From Kitasatospora griseola (GTDB lineage: Bacteria > Actinomycetota > Actinomycetes > Streptomycetales > Streptomycetaceae), in the NCBI RefSeq assembly GCF_014648555.1, contig NZ_BMRI01000001.1, positions 464,851 to 528,850 of the forward strand: DNA of 64,000 nt, in the 5' to 3' direction. Shown one piece after another: positions 1 to 8,109 of this stretch (its first letter is position 1; each line of letters opens with the position of its first letter). The translations under genes and the position numbers were made by a program. The notes under the pieces are model-generated. The model did not search any database, was not told where the DNA came from, and saw only the letters and a list, made by a program, of their open reading frames with translations.

Positions 1-1745
1 GCCTTGGCCTGCTTGGAGAGGTTGACCAGGACGCCGGCGAGCGCGCTCTCCGGCAGCGACGGGTCGGGGACGGAGTTCATCCGGTGCACGTCCTCGGTGG
101 CGTCCGCCATGGTGACCGGCATCGTGTTGATCACCGCCGCCATCACCTGACCGAAGCGGGCGAGCTGGGCGTCCCGGGTCTCGCCGGGTGCCTGCAGGGT
201 GGCGTAGTCGACGGCGGCACGGCCGCTCAGCAGAACGTCCTTGCCGACCGCGGCGATCACCTTGCCGTCCGGCTTGTTGTTCTCGCGCACCTCGGCGTTG
301 GTGTCCACCCGGACGCCGCCGAGCTGGGCGACCAGCAGTTGCAGATAGGGGGTGTCCAGCCGCCAGGTGCCGGCCACCTTGGCGCCGAGCACGGACGACA
401 GGCCGTCGCGGGTGGCGGAGGCGCCGATCGCGGTCGGGGCCTGGCCGACGGTCGTGATGTCGCCGTTGCTCGGGAGCTGGAGGGTGTCGGGGAGCAGCAG
501 TACGGTCGCCTTCTGCCCGTCCCGGTCATCGACCAACAGCGCGGTGGTGACCTTGCCCTGCGGGTCGATCAGGTGCACCACGTTGACGTACCGGCCGCCG
601 ACCGCCTTGTTCGCGTCGTTGTCGTCGCCGAACTTGCCGGACCACCACAGGTAGCCCACCGCACCGGCCGCCAGCACCGCCAGCACCACCAGCAGCGCGA
701 CCAGCCGGTTGCGCAGCCGTCGGCGTCGCTCGGCCCGGACCTCGCTGCGGGACTCGGCGAACTTCAGCCAGTCGATGGCGTCCTCGGAGTCCTCCGTCTC
801 CTCGTCGACGAAGTTGAACTCGCCCGTGGTGTAGGAGTCGTCGGCCGCGCCCTTGGCCCGGGCCGCCGCCGCGGCAGCCGCCCGCCCGCCGACCATCTCG
901 GACGGCTCGGGCACCGCCTCGGTCTCCGGCACCGGTGCCGCGGCCGCTCGCGCCCGGGGCGGCATCCCCGCTCCGGCCGGCGCCGCGACCGCACTCACCG
1001 GCGGCACCACCCGCCCGGCGGCACCGGCCTGCGTCGGCACCCGGCCGTCGAGCACCTGCCCGCCCGGCGTCTGCCCGCCCGATGTCTGCGTGCCTGATGT
1101 CTGCGTGCCCGGCGTCTGCCCGGGCAACTGCGACTGCTGCTGGTAGAACCCCTGCGCGGGCTGCTGCCCGTAGTAGGAGTCATGGGTCTGCTGCCCGTAG
1201 ACGTCCCCGGTCGGCGACTGCCCGGCCCCCGGCCGGCCGCCGAACTGCTGCCCGTAGCCGCCCTGTTCGAACGCCTGGGCCTCATGGCCGCCGCGCTGCG
1301 CGTACCCGGCCTGCTGCCCGTACCCGGGCCGGTCGCCGTGGTCACCGCCGTACGGGTCCGGCGCGTACACCCCGGGCTGCCCGGCCTGCTGCCCGCCCCG
1401 CTGGTCGTATCCACCGTACGGATCGGCCTGCCCGTACGACTGCTGCTGCTCGTACCCCGACTGCCCGTACCCCTGCTGCCCCGGCTGCCCGGTCTGCTGC
1501 CCGTACCCGGCACCCCCGTACCCGGCCTGGCCGTACCCACCCTGGTCGTACCCGGATGCGTCGTATCCGGACGCGTCGTACCCGCCCTGGTCGTAGCCGT
1601 GCTGCTCGAACGACTGCTGCTGGTAAGGCTGTTGTTCGACCGGCTGCTGCTCGTACCCCTGCGGGGGGTAGTACCCGGGCTGCTGCTGGTAGGGCGGTTG
1701 GGGCTGGCGGCCGTACCACTGTTCGTCGTCGGACGTTCCGGTCAT
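1..1745 (-). CDS. LCP/LytR-like membrane protein with long Gln/Gly/Tyr-rich cytoplasmic tail (C-terminus outside window)
   Basis: The reading frame starts at the ATG at 1745, behind a GGAGGGAAGG ribosome site, and runs off the window edge. The first ~240 residues are low complexity, full of YGQQ, GYDQ and GYG motifs with many Gln, Gly, Tyr and Pro. Next come an acidic stretch (EFNFVDEETEDSEDAIDW), an Arg-rich stop, one membrane helix (LVALLVVLAVLAAGAVGYLWW) and an outside domain. That domain has a YVNVVHLIDPQGKV strand, LLLPDTLQLP and LGGVRVDTNAEV, which resemble an LCP (LytR-CpsA-Psr) fold. LCP enzymes move wall polymers from a lipid carrier to peptidoglycan. The usual Arg-rich LCP signature is not obvious in the visible part, so the domain may be degenerate or non-catalytic. 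It lies 17 bases after nadD, probably in one transcript. Confidence 0.7.
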   Translation of the reverse strand, partial: MTGTSDDEQWYGRQPQPPYQQQPGYYPPQGYEQQPVEQQPYQQQSFEQHGYDQGGYDASGYDASGYDQGGYGQAGYGGAGYGQQTGQPGQQGYGQSGYEQQQSYGQADPYGGYDQRGGQQAGQPGVYAPDPYGGDHGDRPGYGQQAGYAQRGGHEAQAFEQGGYGQQFGGRPGAGQSPTGDVYGQQTHDSYYGQQPAQGFYQQQSQLPGQTPGTQTSGTQTSGGQTPGGQVLDGRVPTQAGAAGRVVPPVSAVAAPAGAGMPPRARAAAAPVPETEAVPEPSEMVGGRAAAAAAARAKGAADDSYTTGEFNFVDEETEDSEDAIDWLKFAESRSEVRAERRRRLRNRLVALLVVLAVLAAGAVGYLWWSGKFGDDNDANKAVGGRYVNVVHLIDPQGKVTTALLVDDRDGQKATVLLLPDTLQLPSNGDITTVGQAPTAIGASATRDGLSSVLGAKVAGTWRLDTPYLQLLVAQLGGVRVDTNAEVRENNKPDGKVIAAVGKDVLLSGRAAVDYATLQAPGETRDAQLARFGQVMAAVINTMPVTMADATEDVHRMNSVPDPSLPESALAGVLVNLSKQAK

Positions 1746-1762
1746 GCCTTCCCTCCCGGGGA

Positions 1763-2428
1763 TCAGGGCCGGGCCGACGCGTACAGCGCCCGCTTGTGGA
1801 TGTAACGGACCACGCCGTCCGGCACCAGGTACCAGATGGGTTCGCCCTTGGCGACGCGCATCCGGCAGTCGGTGGAGGAGATGGCGAGGGCGGGCACCTC
1901 GACCAGCGAGACGCCGCCGACCGGCAGGCCGGTGTCGGAGAGAGTATGGCCCGGCCTGGTGCAGCCGATGAAGTGGGCGAGGTCGAAGAGTTCCTCGGAG
2001 GAGCGCCAGGAGATGATCTGGGCGAGGGCGTCGGCGCCGGTGATGAAGAAGAGCTCGGCGTCGGGGTGCAGGGCCTGCAGCTCACGGAGGGTGTCGACGG
2101 TGTAGGTGGGGCCGTTGCGGTCGATGTCGATCCGGCTGACCGAGAACTGCGGGTTCTCGGCGGTGGCGATCACCGTCATCAGGTAGCGGTCCTCGGCCGG
2201 TGAGACGTCCCGGTCGGACTTCTGCCAGGGCTGGCCGGTGGGGACGAAGATGACCTCGTCCAGGTGGAAGGCACTGGCCACCTCGCTCGCGGCGACCAGG
2301 TGCCCGTGGTGGATGGGGTCGAAGGTGCCGCCCATCACGCCCAGCCGGCGTCGCCCGCGCGGCGCACTGCCCGGCGCGGGGGTGCCCGGCGCCGTGTCCG
2401 TCCCGGAGGTGTCGACCTGCTCTCTCAT
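1763..2428 (-). CDS. nadD: Nicotinate-nucleotide adenylyltransferase
   Basis: It transfers AMP from ATP to nicotinate mononucleotide to make deamido-NAD, a cytoplasmic step of NAD synthesis. The 221-residue protein has the nucleotidyltransferase signature [11 protein letters not shown] at residues 33-43 (HxGH) and ISSTDCR at 183-189, close to the usual ISST-R motif. About 28 residues rich in Pro, Gly and Thr precede the fold, a common actinobacterial extension. The start is an ATG with AAGGTG nine bases upstream. It is followed after 17 bases by the LCP-like gene and preceded by two small membrane-protein genes on the same strand. In relatives a ribosome silencing factor gene (rsfS) often follows; if present, it lies beyond the left edge. 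Confidence 0.95.
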   Translation of the reverse strand: MREQVDTSGTDTAPGTPAPGSAPRGRRRLGVMGGTFDPIHHGHLVAASEVASAFHLDEVIFVPTGQPWQKSDRDVSPAEDRYLMTVIATAENPQFSVSRIDIDRNGPTYTVDTLRELQALHPDAELFFITGADALAQIISWRSSEELFDLAHFIGCTRPGHTLSDTGLPVGGVSLVEVPALAISSTDCRMRVAKGEPIWYLVPDGVVRYIHKRALYASARP

Positions 2429-2528
2429 GGCGCCACACCTTACGCGACCCGGATGTCCCGGGGATTCCGCCCGCTCGCGGGCCCCGGGCGCTCCGTGTCC
2501 GGTCGCCGCGGACGGCGGCGCGGCCGGG

Positions 2529-2678
2529 TCAGCGGTCGCGGTTGAAGCGGGTGGTGACGAACAGCAGCAGGAGCAGGATGGCCAGCGCCGCGCCGCCCGT
2601 CAGGAAGGGGTTGAGGCTGTCGTGGTTACCGCCCTCCTCGGCGAGGTGGACGAGGGTGGGCAGGGCAGCAGAGGTCAT
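2529..2678 (-). CDS. Small single-pass membrane protein (49 aa)
   Basis: A 49-residue frame begins at the ATG at 2678, nine bases after a GAGAAGG ribosome site. A polar N-terminus ([22 protein letters not shown]) leads into one hydrophobic helix ([19 protein letters not shown]) and ends with the basic stop RFNRDR. The predicted topology is N-out, C-in. No enzyme motif is present and its function is not known. It sits between nadD and another tiny membrane-protein gene, all on the minus strand. Similar short proteins occur beside nadD in Streptomyces, from memory. The frame can be extended upstream to 2996, but that part has shadow-like Pro/Arg/Gly composition and no better start. Confidence 0.7.
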   Translation of the reverse strand: MTSAALPTLVHLAEEGGNHDSLNPFLTGGAALAILLLLLFVTTRFNRDR

Positions 2679-2908
2679 GATCGGCGGGACCTTCTCGGCT
2701 CGGTGTGAGGACCAGGCGGTCACGGACCGTGCGGCCCGCGGGCTCATCGTACGGGGGCCTGACACGCAACCGCGCGGCGGCCCACCGCGTCTGACCACCC
2801 ATGAGCCGTTCCGGGCCCCGCCCGGCCGCCGGGCCCGCCGCCCGAGGCGGCACCGGCCCCGGTTCAGCCCTGCCCGGCACCGGTACGAAACCCTGCCCGG
2901 CCCCGGGT

Positions 2909-3109
2909 TCAGCTCTGCTCGGCGGCCTCGGCCCGGGCCTGCTCGCGCGCGGCCTCGCGCTTGTCGCCGTCGCGGCTCGCCCGGGCGATCGCCCACACCA
3001 GCAGTCCGACTCCGACGAAGGAGGCGATCACGATGATCCTCAGGAACAGGCCGGGGCCGTTCTCGCTGGAGATCGGTCCGGCGAGCTGGACCAGGTCGGC
3101 AGGGGACAT
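2909..3109 (-). CDS. Small single-pass membrane protein with charged C-terminal helix (66 aa)
   Basis: The ATG at 3109 has AAAAGGAG seven bases upstream, which decides it over an upstream GTG. The 66-residue product has a polar start (MSPADLVQLAGPISSENG), one membrane helix at about residues 21-44 (LFLRIIVIASFVGVGLLVWAIA) and a strongly charged tail (KREAAREQARAEAAEQ) likely to form an exposed amphipathic helix. No known domain is recognised. It is divergent from the M48 peptidase gene across about 210 bases and lies upstream of the 49-residue gene. The basic residues after the helix suggest a cytoplasmic C-terminus. A role as a small accessory subunit in the envelope is possible but is only inference. 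Confidence 0.7.
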   Translation of the reverse strand: MSPADLVQLAGPISSENGPGLFLRIIVIASFVGVGLLVWAIARASRDGDKREAAREQARAEAAEQS

Positions 3110-3322
3110 CACGGGGCTCCTTTTCGGTACGGCACAGCCAGGGTAGACCCGTTTATCGCCGTTCCCGCGCCGCACCCCGCCCCGTACGCCCGCCCGGGGG
3201 CAGTGCGGGCCGACGGCGTACCGTGACGTCCGGGGACGAGTACGGACACAGCGACGTTAAGAGGAAAGCAGCGGGGGCCGGCCACGGGAGCCGGTGCCGG
3301 CGTCGATCCAGGAGGGTACTCA

Positions 3323-4390
3323 ATGACCGACATGACCAAGGGCAACGCGCCGAGCCGCCGCCGCCAGCGGTTCCCGGAGATCTCCACCCGCGCCTGGGAG
3401 CACCCGGCGGACCGTTCGGGGCTGGTGGCGCTGCGCAGGCTGAGCGGTTTCGACGACATCCTGAAGAAGCTGGCCGGGCTGGTGTCCGAGCGCAGCGTGC
3501 GGCTGCTGTTCCTGGCCACGGCGGTCAAGACGTCGGAGCGGCAGTTCCCTGAGCTGTACGACATGGTGCGGGACGCCGCGTACGTGCTGGACCTGGAGAA
3601 GGTCCCGGACCTGTACGTGACCCAGGACCCGAAGGTCAACGCGTACTGCATCGGCATGGACACCCCGGTGATCGTGGTGACCACCGGGCTGATCGACCTG
3701 ATGGACGAGGAGGAGCTGCGCGCGGTGATCGGCCACGAGGTCGGTCACGCGATGTCGGGGCACGCGGTGTACCAGACGATGCTGCTGATCCTCACCAACC
3801 TGGCGGCCCGGATCGGCTGGCTGCCGCTGGGCAACCTGGCGATCACGGCGGTGATCACCGCGCTCAAGGAGTGGTTCCGCAAGGCGGAGCTGTCCAGCGA
3901 CCGGGCCGGCCTGCTGGCCGGTCAGGACCTGCAGGCGTCGATGCGCGGCCTGATGAAGCTGGCCGGTGGCGCGAACATGGCCGAGATGAACGTGGACGCG
4001 TTCCTGGAGCAGGCCGCCGAGTACGACAAGGCGGGCGACCTCCGCGACAGCGTGCTGAAGCTGCTGCAGGTGCTGCCGCAGACCCACCCGTTCGCGGTGG
4101 TGCGGGTGGCGCAGCTGAAGAAGTGGGCGGAGAGCGAGGAGTACCGCTCGATCCTGGCGGGCGCGTACCCGCGCCGCGGCGACGACCCGGACACCTCGAT
4201 CGGCGCGCAGTGGAAGGCCGCCGCCGACTCGTACTCGCAGTCGGTGAAGGAGAGCAAGGACCCGCTGATGGGCCTGCTGCGCGACCTCGGCAACGGCGTG
4301 GGCACGGTCGGCGGCAAGCTCCGCGACACCTTCACGGGTGCCGGCCGCAACAACGGGAGCAACGGCAGCGGCGGCGAGCAGCAGGACTGA
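3323..4390 (+). CDS. M48 family zinc metallopeptidase
   Basis: A 355-residue peptidase of the HtpX/Ste24-like M48 family. The zinc site HEVGH is at residues 138-142 and the third ligand lies in ELSSDRAGL at about 189, with the M48 ExxxD arrangement. A hydrophobic stretch at about 151-181 follows the active site and could dip into the membrane; there is no clear signal peptide. The tail after residue 300 is polar and ends in a Gly/Asn/Ser/Gln-rich stretch. M48 enzymes cleave misfolded or regulated membrane proteins, but the substrate here is unknown. The gene is convergent with the next gene, with only 12 bases between stop codons. The start follows an AGGAGGG ribosome site. Confidence 0.88.
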   Translation: MTDMTKGNAPSRRRQRFPEISTRAWEHPADRSGLVALRRLSGFDDILKKLAGLVSERSVRLLFLATAVKTSERQFPELYDMVRDAAYVLDLEKVPDLYVTQDPKVNAYCIGMDTPVIVVTTGLIDLMDEEELRAVIGHEVGHAMSGHAVYQTMLLILTNLAARIGWLPLGNLAITAVITALKEWFRKAELSSDRAGLLAGQDLQASMRGLMKLAGGANMAEMNVDAFLEQAAEYDKAGDLRDSVLKLLQVLPQTHPFAVVRVAQLKKWAESEEYRSILAGAYPRRGDDPDTSIGAQWKAAADSYSQSVKESKDPLMGLLRDLGNGVGTVGGKLRDTFTGAGRNNGSNGSGGEQQD

Positions 4391-4402
4391 TCCGGGAGCG
4401 CT

Positions 4403-5464
4403 TCAGCGGGTGATCGGCCCGAGCACTCCGCAGGTCTGCCAGGCCGGCCGGCTGTGGTCGGTCGGGTTCACGGCGGGCGGGGTGCTCGGCTGCACGCCGC
4501 TCGCCGTGGCCAGCACCGGCTGCAGGTAGTCGCTCTGCACGGTGCCGCACGAGGTGGGCCCGGCCTGGACGGTGGAGCCGACCACCCGGACGCGGCCGGC
4601 GTCCAGGTCGGCCCGGTCGACGTCGATCCGCACCTCCCGGCGCACCGCGTACAGGGTGACCGAGGGGTCGCTGGTGGTGCCGGCCGGGCGCAGTGCGTAG
4701 ACCAGGGTGTGGTCGGCGGTGATCTCCAGCGTGCCGGAGTCGACCTCGCCGACCTGGACGGCGCCGGTGACCTTCACGGTGTCGGTGGCCAGCGCGATCT
4801 GCCCGGGGTCGAAGCGGACCATCCAGCCGGTGGCGGCGTGCTGCTGGTCGTCGCGCGGCGTGTTGACGCTCGCGTCGTACTGGGCGAGTTCACCGGACGT
4901 GAGCAGCTCGCGGACCTGGCCGGTCTCGTTGGCGGTCAGCGTGGCGGGGGTCAGCTCGGAGACCACCAGGTAGTGCTGGACGGAGTCCAGGGCGCGCTGC
5001 ACGTCGGTCCCGGCGAAGTGCGAGGTGGGCGAGGCGGGTGGCATGCCGAGGCCGGCCTGGCCGTCGGCGTAGCCGGGTGGCAGCGCCGCGAACGGGTGGG
5101 CCGGGTCGGGGACGGCGCCGACCGTGCCGGGCGGGCTGAGCGGGGTGACGGCGGCGGTCAGCTGGGTGCCGCTGGGCGGCACGACCTGGCCGTGCGGCGA
5201 GCTGATGCCGAAGTAGACGGCCGCGGCGAACGCCATCGTCACCAGCAGCAGGAGGATCACGGCCTGCCGGGGCAGCGACCCGAACCAGCCCCAGCCGCGC
5301 CGCCGGGTGGCCCGTCCGAACGCACCGGCCAGCCGCTCCTGCGCGGACAGCTCCTGGATCCGGGCAGCTTTCACGAACGATTCGTCGAAGACGACGGACC
5401 GGAACTCGTCATCATTGGAACCACCCTCGGGCGTGCCCTCGGGAGGCTCGCGCGGGTCACCCAT
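4403..5464 (-). CDS. SCO2583-like membrane protein with DDEF..VVFDESFV N-terminal motif
   Basis: A 353-residue single-pass protein. The cytoplasmic N-terminus carries DDEFRSVVFDESFVKAARIQELSAQERL at about 18-45, nearly matching the neighbouring gene and typical of the actinobacterial SCO2583/SCO2584 N-terminal family. One membrane helix lies at about 66-88 (RQAVILLLLVTMAFAAAVYFGI). The outside part has a Pro-rich linker and a ~200-residue domain with several beta-rich segments and two late cysteines (TSCGTVQ, WQTCGVL) that could form a disulfide. The biochemical role is unknown. It is convergent with the M48 gene and followed upstream, on the same strand, by its shorter relative after about 94 bases. 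Confidence 0.75.
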   Translation of the reverse strand: MGDPREPPEGTPEGGSNDDEFRSVVFDESFVKAARIQELSAQERLAGAFGRATRRRGWGWFGSLPRQAVILLLLVTMAFAAAVYFGISSPHGQVVPPSGTQLTAAVTPLSPPGTVGAVPDPAHPFAALPPGYADGQAGLGMPPASPTSHFAGTDVQRALDSVQHYLVVSELTPATLTANETGQVRELLTSGELAQYDASVNTPRDDQQHAATGWMVRFDPGQIALATDTVKVTGAVQVGEVDSGTLEITADHTLVYALRPAGTTSDPSVTLYAVRREVRIDVDRADLDAGRVRVVGSTVQAGPTSCGTVQSDYLQPVLATASGVQPSTPPAVNPTDHSRPAWQTCGVLGPITR

Positions 5465-5558
5465 GTGACCAGGGTAGGCTCGCCCGCCGCCCGCGACGAG
5501 AGGTGAAAGGGTAACGAGACTGCCACGGTGGGTGATCGACAGCAGTCCTGCGGGCCGG

Positions 5559-6128
5559 TCAGCCCGCCGGGACGGCCACCGTCACGACCGGGCGCGCGGA
5601 AGGCGTCGCGCCGGGGCTGCTGGTCCCGCTGGACGGCCGGGCCGGCGACTCCGGACTGCCGCCGACGCCCCGGTACACGGCGGCGACGGCCAGCGCGACC
5701 ACGCCGACCCCCATCACCAGGGCCAGCACCCAGGCCACCGGCCGGTGCCAGCGCTGCTGGGCGACCATGCCGCCGCGCAGCGGGTCGAAGGCCCGCAGGC
5801 GCGAGCGGCGGGTGCGCCGGTGCTGGCGGTCGCCACCCGACCACGGGTCGGGGTAGAAGCGGTCGTCGTCCAGCCCGCCGGGCAGCGGGCGCAGCTCCAA
5901 CGGCAGCACCTCGCTCCCGGAGGTGAACTCGTAGCTCCGGGCCGCTCCGGCCTGATCCGGCTCGAACCTGGTCTCGGCGGCGGCGAGTTGCCGCTCCCGG
6001 GCGCTCGGCTCGTGCACGGCGGCGGAGCGGACGAAGCTCTCGTCGAAGACCACGGTGGCGAACTCGTCGTCCGCACCACCGTGGTCGGCGCCGTCGGAGT
6101 ACGGCGAGCCCCCCACATCCTCAGCCAC
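5559..6128 (-). CDS. SCO2584-like membrane protein with DDEF..VVFDESFV N-terminal motif
   Basis: A 189-residue protein sharing the N-terminal block DDEFATVVFDESFVRSAAVHEPSARERQL (about residues 20-48) with the 353-residue neighbour. A polar middle with Arg clusters leads to one membrane helix near 133-152 (WVLALVMGVGVVALAVAAVY) and a short Ser/Thr/Pro/Gly-rich outside tail. It lacks the neighbour's long outer domain. The shared motif suggests both proteins bind the same cytoplasmic partner, but no partner is known. It lies downstream of proA on the same strand with a ~66-base gap and is probably transcribed with the SCO2583-like gene. Its start is supported by conservation of the motif spacing rather than by a strong ribosome site. 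Confidence 0.72.
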   Translation of the reverse strand: MAEDVGGSPYSDGADHGGADDEFATVVFDESFVRSAAVHEPSARERQLAAAETRFEPDQAGAARSYEFTSGSEVLPLELRPLPGGLDDDRFYPDPWSGGDRQHRRTRRSRLRAFDPLRGGMVAQQRWHRPVAWVLALVMGVGVVALAVAAVYRGVGGSPESPARPSSGTSSPGATPSARPVVTVAVPAG

Positions 6129-6194
6129 GGACTCAATGTATTACCGGTCGGGGCTTTTGTCTGTGGGTCGGGCCGATCGGGTCTGCTCCGGCGC

Positions 6195-7502
6195 TCAGCC
6201 GCCGACGGTCTGCCGGGCCTCGCCGCGCACGTGGCCGTCGCCGGTGACGATGTACTTGGTGCTGGTCAGCTCCGGCAGGCCCATCGGGCCGCGGGCGTGC
6301 AGCTTCTGGGTGGAGATGCCGATCTCCGCGCCGAAGCCGAACTCACTCCCGTCGGTGAACCGGGTCGAGGCGTTGACGGCCACCGTGGTGGAGTCGACGA
6401 GCTGGGTGAAGCGGCGGGCGGCGGCCTGCGAGGTGGTGACGATCGCCTCGGTGTGGCCGGAGGACCAGCGGCGGATGTGCTCCACGGCGGCCTCCAGCGA
6501 GGGCACCACGGCGGCCGCCAGGTCCAGCGACAGGTACTCGGTGCCCCAGTCCTCCTCGGTCGCCGGGACGGCCGTCACGCCGGTGCCCTCGGCGGCCTTC
6601 AGCACCGCGTCGTCGCCGTGCACGGTGACGCCCGCCTCGGCGAGGGCGGCCAGCGCCAACGGCAGGAAGGCGTCCGCGACGTCCTGGTGCACCAGCAGGG
6701 TCTCGGCGGCGTTGCAGACGCTGACCCGCTGGGCCTTGGAGTTCAGCAGCACGCCGACGGCCATCGCCAGGTCGGTCTGCGCGTCCACGTACACGTGGCA
6801 GTTGCCGGTGCCGGTCTCGATCACGGGGACGGTGGAGCCCTCCACCACGGTGCGGATCAGCGAGGCGCCGCCGCGCGGGATCAGCACGTCCACCAGGCCG
6901 CGGGCGCGCATCAGCTGCTGCACCGACTCGCGGCTCTCCCCCGGCACCAGCTGGATCACGTCGGCCGGCAGGCCCGCCCCGGCGACCGCCGCGCGCAGCA
7001 CCTCCACCAGCGCCGTGTTGGAGCGGTACGCCGAGCCCGAGCCGCGCAGCAGCACCGCGTTGCCGGACTTCAGGCAGAGCGCCGCGGCGTCCACCGTGAC
7101 GTTCGGCCGGGCCTCGTAGATGATGCCGACCACACCGAGCGGCACCCGCACCTGGCGCACGTCGAGGCCGTTCGGCAGGGTGTAGCCCCGCACCACCTCG
7201 CCCACCGGGTCGGGCAGACCGACCACACTGCGCACGTCGGACGCGATGGCGGCGATCCGCTCCTCGGTGAGCGTCAGCCGGTCGATCACCGACTCGGCGG
7301 TGCCCGCCTCGCGGGCCCGGGCGACGTCCTCCGCGTTGGCGGCGGTGATCTCCCCGGCCCGGGCGACCAGCGCGTCCGCGATCGCCAGCAGCGCGGCGTC
7401 CTTCACCGAACGCGGCACTGGCGCCAGGGCGGCGGCCGCCTCCCGGGCACGGCGCGCGGCGGCGAGGACGGGGCTGTCGGCAGTGGCGGTGAGGTCGCTC
7501 AT
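6195..7502 (-). CDS. proA: Gamma-glutamyl phosphate reductase
   Basis: It catalyses the second step of proline synthesis: NADPH-dependent reduction of glutamyl 5-phosphate to the semialdehyde, which cyclises. The 435-residue protein spans the aldehyde-dehydrogenase-like family. It includes [27 protein letters not shown] (about 123-149), [15 protein letters not shown], and the catalytic cysteine in [10 protein letters not shown] (C263). Length and motifs are normal. It is separated from proB by a small gene of unknown function, all on the minus strand, so the proline genes probably form one transcription unit. Confidence 0.97.
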   Translation of the reverse strand: MSDLTATADSPVLAAARRAREAAAALAPVPRSVKDAALLAIADALVARAGEITAANAEDVARAREAGTAESVIDRLTLTEERIAAIASDVRSVVGLPDPVGEVVRGYTLPNGLDVRQVRVPLGVVGIIYEARPNVTVDAAALCLKSGNAVLLRGSGSAYRSNTALVEVLRAAVAGAGLPADVIQLVPGESRESVQQLMRARGLVDVLIPRGGASLIRTVVEGSTVPVIETGTGNCHVYVDAQTDLAMAVGVLLNSKAQRVSVCNAAETLLVHQDVADAFLPLALAALAEAGVTVHGDDAVLKAAEGTGVTAVPATEEDWGTEYLSLDLAAAVVPSLEAAVEHIRRWSSGHTEAIVTTSQAAARRFTQLVDSTTVAVNASTRFTDGSEFGFGAEIGISTQKLHARGPMGLPELTSTKYIVTGDGHVRGEARQTVGG

Positions 7503-7576
7503 GCACCAAGCCTAGCGAGACACCCACCTCGCCCCGGGGTACATTTCGCCCGCTGAGACGCGGCCCTCCGGGCCGA

Positions 7577-7933
7577 TCAGTACGGGTACACCCCGCCGAG
7601 CTGCGGCAGTGGGCCGCCGAAACCCTCCGCGACCCGCTTGTGGTACGTCGGGCGGTCCACCACCTCCAGGCCGACGATCTCCCACGCCGGGAGCTTGGCA
7701 CTGGCCTTGTGCTTGCCCCACAGCCGCAGCGCGATCGCCGCCGCGTCGTGCAGGTCCCGCGCCTCCTCCCAGTACCGGACCTCGGCGTGGTCGGCGGCGT
7801 AGCGGGCCGTCAGGAAGAAGGAGTGGTCGTGCGCCAGCTTCTCCAGCGCCGCCCGCAGCTCCGGCAGCGGCGTCGCCGCCCCGGCCACACTCAGCACCAC
7901 GTGCCACAGCCGACCCTGCTCCGACTCCTGCAC
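7577..7933 (-). CDS. Conserved hypothetical protein between proA and proB (about 118 aa)
   Basis: No function is recognised. The coherent protein part is soluble and alpha/beta-like, beginning GRLWHVVLSVAGAATPLPELRAALEKLAHDHSF. It continues with RYAADHAEVRYWEEARDLHDAAAIALRLWGKHK and ends PLPQLGGVYPY. An in-frame frame extends up to 8119, overlapping the proB stop by a GTG, but that leader is low-complexity Gly/Pro/Arg. The start chosen is the GTG at 7933 (VQESEQGRLWHV), with GGAGCAGGAGG just upstream; this is uncertain. Similar proteins lie beside proline genes in Streptomyces, from memory. Its position suggests a link to proline synthesis or simple co-transcription. Confidence 0.62.
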   Translation of the reverse strand: MQESEQGRLWHVVLSVAGAATPLPELRAALEKLAHDHSFFLTARYAADHAEVRYWEEARDLHDAAAIALRLWGKHKASAKLPAWEIVGLEVVDRPTYHKRVAEGFGGPLPQLGGVYPY

Positions 7934-8109
7934 GTCCTCCTGCTCCTCGACGCCCCGGCCGCCCTCGATGCTGGTGAGCCGCCGCTCGGACTTCTGTCCC
8001 GGCAGCGCTTCCTCCCGCCTGCGAACCACCGGCGGCCTCCCATTCAGCGTGTCGCGCGGGCCCCCCGGCCCGCTGCTCCCACCCCCCGTACCGGCCCCGC
8101 CACCAGCGC

